Below, piece by piece: positions 62,894 to 64,000 of a DNA stretch of 64,000 nucleotides; within the stretch, counting starts at the first letter, position 1; each line of letters opens with the position of its first letter. The notes under the pieces are model-generated. The model saw only the letters and a list, made by a program, of their open reading frames with translations. It did no database searches and was not told where the DNA came from. The DNA lies in the NCBI RefSeq assembly GCF_000948285.1, contig NZ_JYBP01000003.1, positions 2,666,001 through 2,730,000 of the forward strand, read 5' to 3'. Source of the DNA: Geobacillus kaustophilus (GTDB lineage: Bacteria; Bacillota; Bacilli; Bacillales; Anoxybacillaceae). Position numbers and translations under genes: made by a program.

Positions 62894-64000
62894 GTGAACT
62901 GGAAACGAAGCGTCCGCATCCTTTGGCTGTGCAATTTCATGGTGTCCGCCGGGATGACGATGGTCATTCCGTTTTTATCATTGCTTTTGTGGGAGATGGG
63001 AGTCACCGAACACCACACGTTAAGCATCTGGACTGGCCTTGTCTTTTCTGCGACGTTCTTATCGGCGGCCATCATGGCCCCGGTGTGGGGCGTGTTCGCC
63101 GACAAGTACGGCCAGCGCGCCAACCTCATCCGAGCGGGGATCGGCATGGGGCTCATCACCGGCTGCATGGCGTTCGCCCATTCGCCGACGGCGTTGCTTG
63201 TTCTTCGTTTTCTTGTCGGCTTTTTCTCCGGGTTCATCACCGTCTCGTTTTCGTACTTGGCGCGCGTCGTACCGAAAAGCCATAGCGGCGAGGCGCTCGG
63301 GACGCTGCAGACGGGAAGCATCGCCGGAAACATCATCGGGCCGCTCATCGGCGGCGCCTTATCGGATTGGTTCGGCTTCCGCCCGGTGTTTCTCGTGACC
63401 GGGCTTTGCATTTTGGCGACATTGCTGCCTGTCATCTTTTGGCTCGAAAAAGACCCGGTCGCGCGGCAGACGAAAGAGAACCAAGCGAGCTTCAAGGAAG
63501 TGTTCGAACACCGGACGCTCGTCTTGTTTGTCGCTACCTTTCTCGTGCAAATCGCCGTTCTTGGCGTCAACTCGATGATGACGATTTTTGTCCAATCGCT
63601 CGTCGGCCATTCTAGCAATCTCGCATTTTTATCCGGCCTCGCCTCGTCGATCACTGGCATCGCGACAATGATCGGGACGCCGTATTTAGGCAAGCTCGGC
63701 GACCGAATCGGGCAGGAGAAAATGCTGCCGATGCTGCTCGTCCTCTCCGGCCTGCTCGCCTTGCCGCAAGTGTGGACAGATCATATATACGAGCTGTACG
63801 TCTGGCGCTTTTTGCAAGGACTTGTCGTCGGCGGCGTATGGCCCGCTATTCAGGCGCTCATCAACGTGCAAAGCCCGCGCCGCATTCAAGGCCGGGTCTT
63901 CGGTGTTACGGCCAGCAGCCGCTTCCTCGGCAACCTCGCCGGACCGACCGCCGCCGGCGCGATCGCTGGGCTATGTTCCACCACTTATATTTTCGCTTTA
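62894..64000 (+). CDS. MFS multidrug-type transporter (3' partial)
   Basis: 369 residues visible from GTG at 62894, nine bases after AGGAGA, open at the right edge. The N-terminus NWKRSVRILWLCNFMVSAGM and loop motif WGVFADKYGQRANLIRAG fit the DHA1 drug:H+ antiporter group (B. subtilis YfkF/NorA type); the second half begins near SFKEVFEHRTLVLFVATFLV. Only the last helix or two should lie beyond the window. Confidence 0.88.
   Translation, partial: MNWKRSVRILWLCNFMVSAGMTMVIPFLSLLLWEMGVTEHHTLSIWTGLVFSATFLSAAIMAPVWGVFADKYGQRANLIRAGIGMGLITGCMAFAHSPTALLVLRFLVGFFSGFITVSFSYLARVVPKSHSGEALGTLQTGSIAGNIIGPLIGGALSDWFGFRPVFLVTGLCILATLLPVIFWLEKDPVARQTKENQASFKEVFEHRTLVLFVATFLVQIAVLGVNSMMTIFVQSLVGHSSNLAFLSGLASSITGIATMIGTPYLGKLGDRIGQEKMLPMLLVLSGLLALPQVWTDHIYELYVWRFLQGLVVGGVWPAIQALINVQSPRRIQGRVFGVTASSRFLGNLAGPTAAGAIAGLCSTTYIFAL

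Overview
The window looks like a chromosomal segment of a thermophilic Bacillaceae, most likely Geobacillus or a close relative. The evidence is the moderately high GC, strong AGGAGG-type ribosome binding sites with many TTG/GTG starts, spo0M, a dgkB-rlmCD pair, flotillin/NfeD genes, and an ISBst12-like IS66 element (a type first described in G. stearothermophilus). No rRNA, tRNA or CRISPR array was seen.

Layout. 1-1.5 kb: end of a xanthine dehydrogenase-type locus and the tail of a lost MFS transporter. 1.6-7.8 kb: a four-gene minus-strand operon (aminotransferase, ThDP enzyme, aldehyde dehydrogenase, lysine 6-dehydrogenase-like protein) behind a promoter and an attenuator-like leader; together these could degrade lysine through 2-aminoadipate. 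7.8-9.4 kb: a nearly complete IS66 element with an 8-bp target duplication and a frameshifted transposase. 9.5-11.5 kb: thiC with a TPP riboswitch. 11.7-12.9 kb: a chemoreceptor. 13.2-13.4 kb: a 238-bp hairpin-rich element. 13.5-20 kb: a Fur-box-controlled NIS siderophore operon. 20-25 kb: RDD protein, a partner-switching module (phosphatase, STAS protein, kinase) and a LuxR-type regulator. 25-29.7 kb: a four-gene sugar-nucleotide/glycan operon. 30-36 kb: oxidoreductase, Nudix hydrolase, an internally deleted dehydrogenase remnant, spo0M, an rRNA methyltransferase, and an SRPBCC-ArsR pair with palindromic operators.

36-46.6 kb is an accessory island. It holds an IS605 end fragment, an IS256-family transposase with a nonsense codon, a MITE, an IS4-family element, the broken N-terminus of a SIR2 defence-type protein, an IS630-family element with a likely -1 frameshift, and an apparently intact type I restriction-modification operon (hsdM-hsdS-hsdR). 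Core genes resume with rlmCD, dgkB, flotillin and NfeD. A second accessory patch (51.6-57 kb) has an Rpn/PD-(D/E)XK protein, a membrane-anchored protein plus a secreted YiiX-type papain-fold protein, a truncated IS66 copy carrying a nested MITE, and a TnpB remnant. The window closes with an HtrA-type protease divergent from a two-component system, small membrane proteins, a PspA homologue and the start of an MFS transporter.

The most coherent new observation is that the IS630 element and three small non-autonomous elements all sit in the same target, C-TA...TA-G (an empty CTAG site with TA duplicated), and that two of the small elements share both ends but differ in a central part of equal length.
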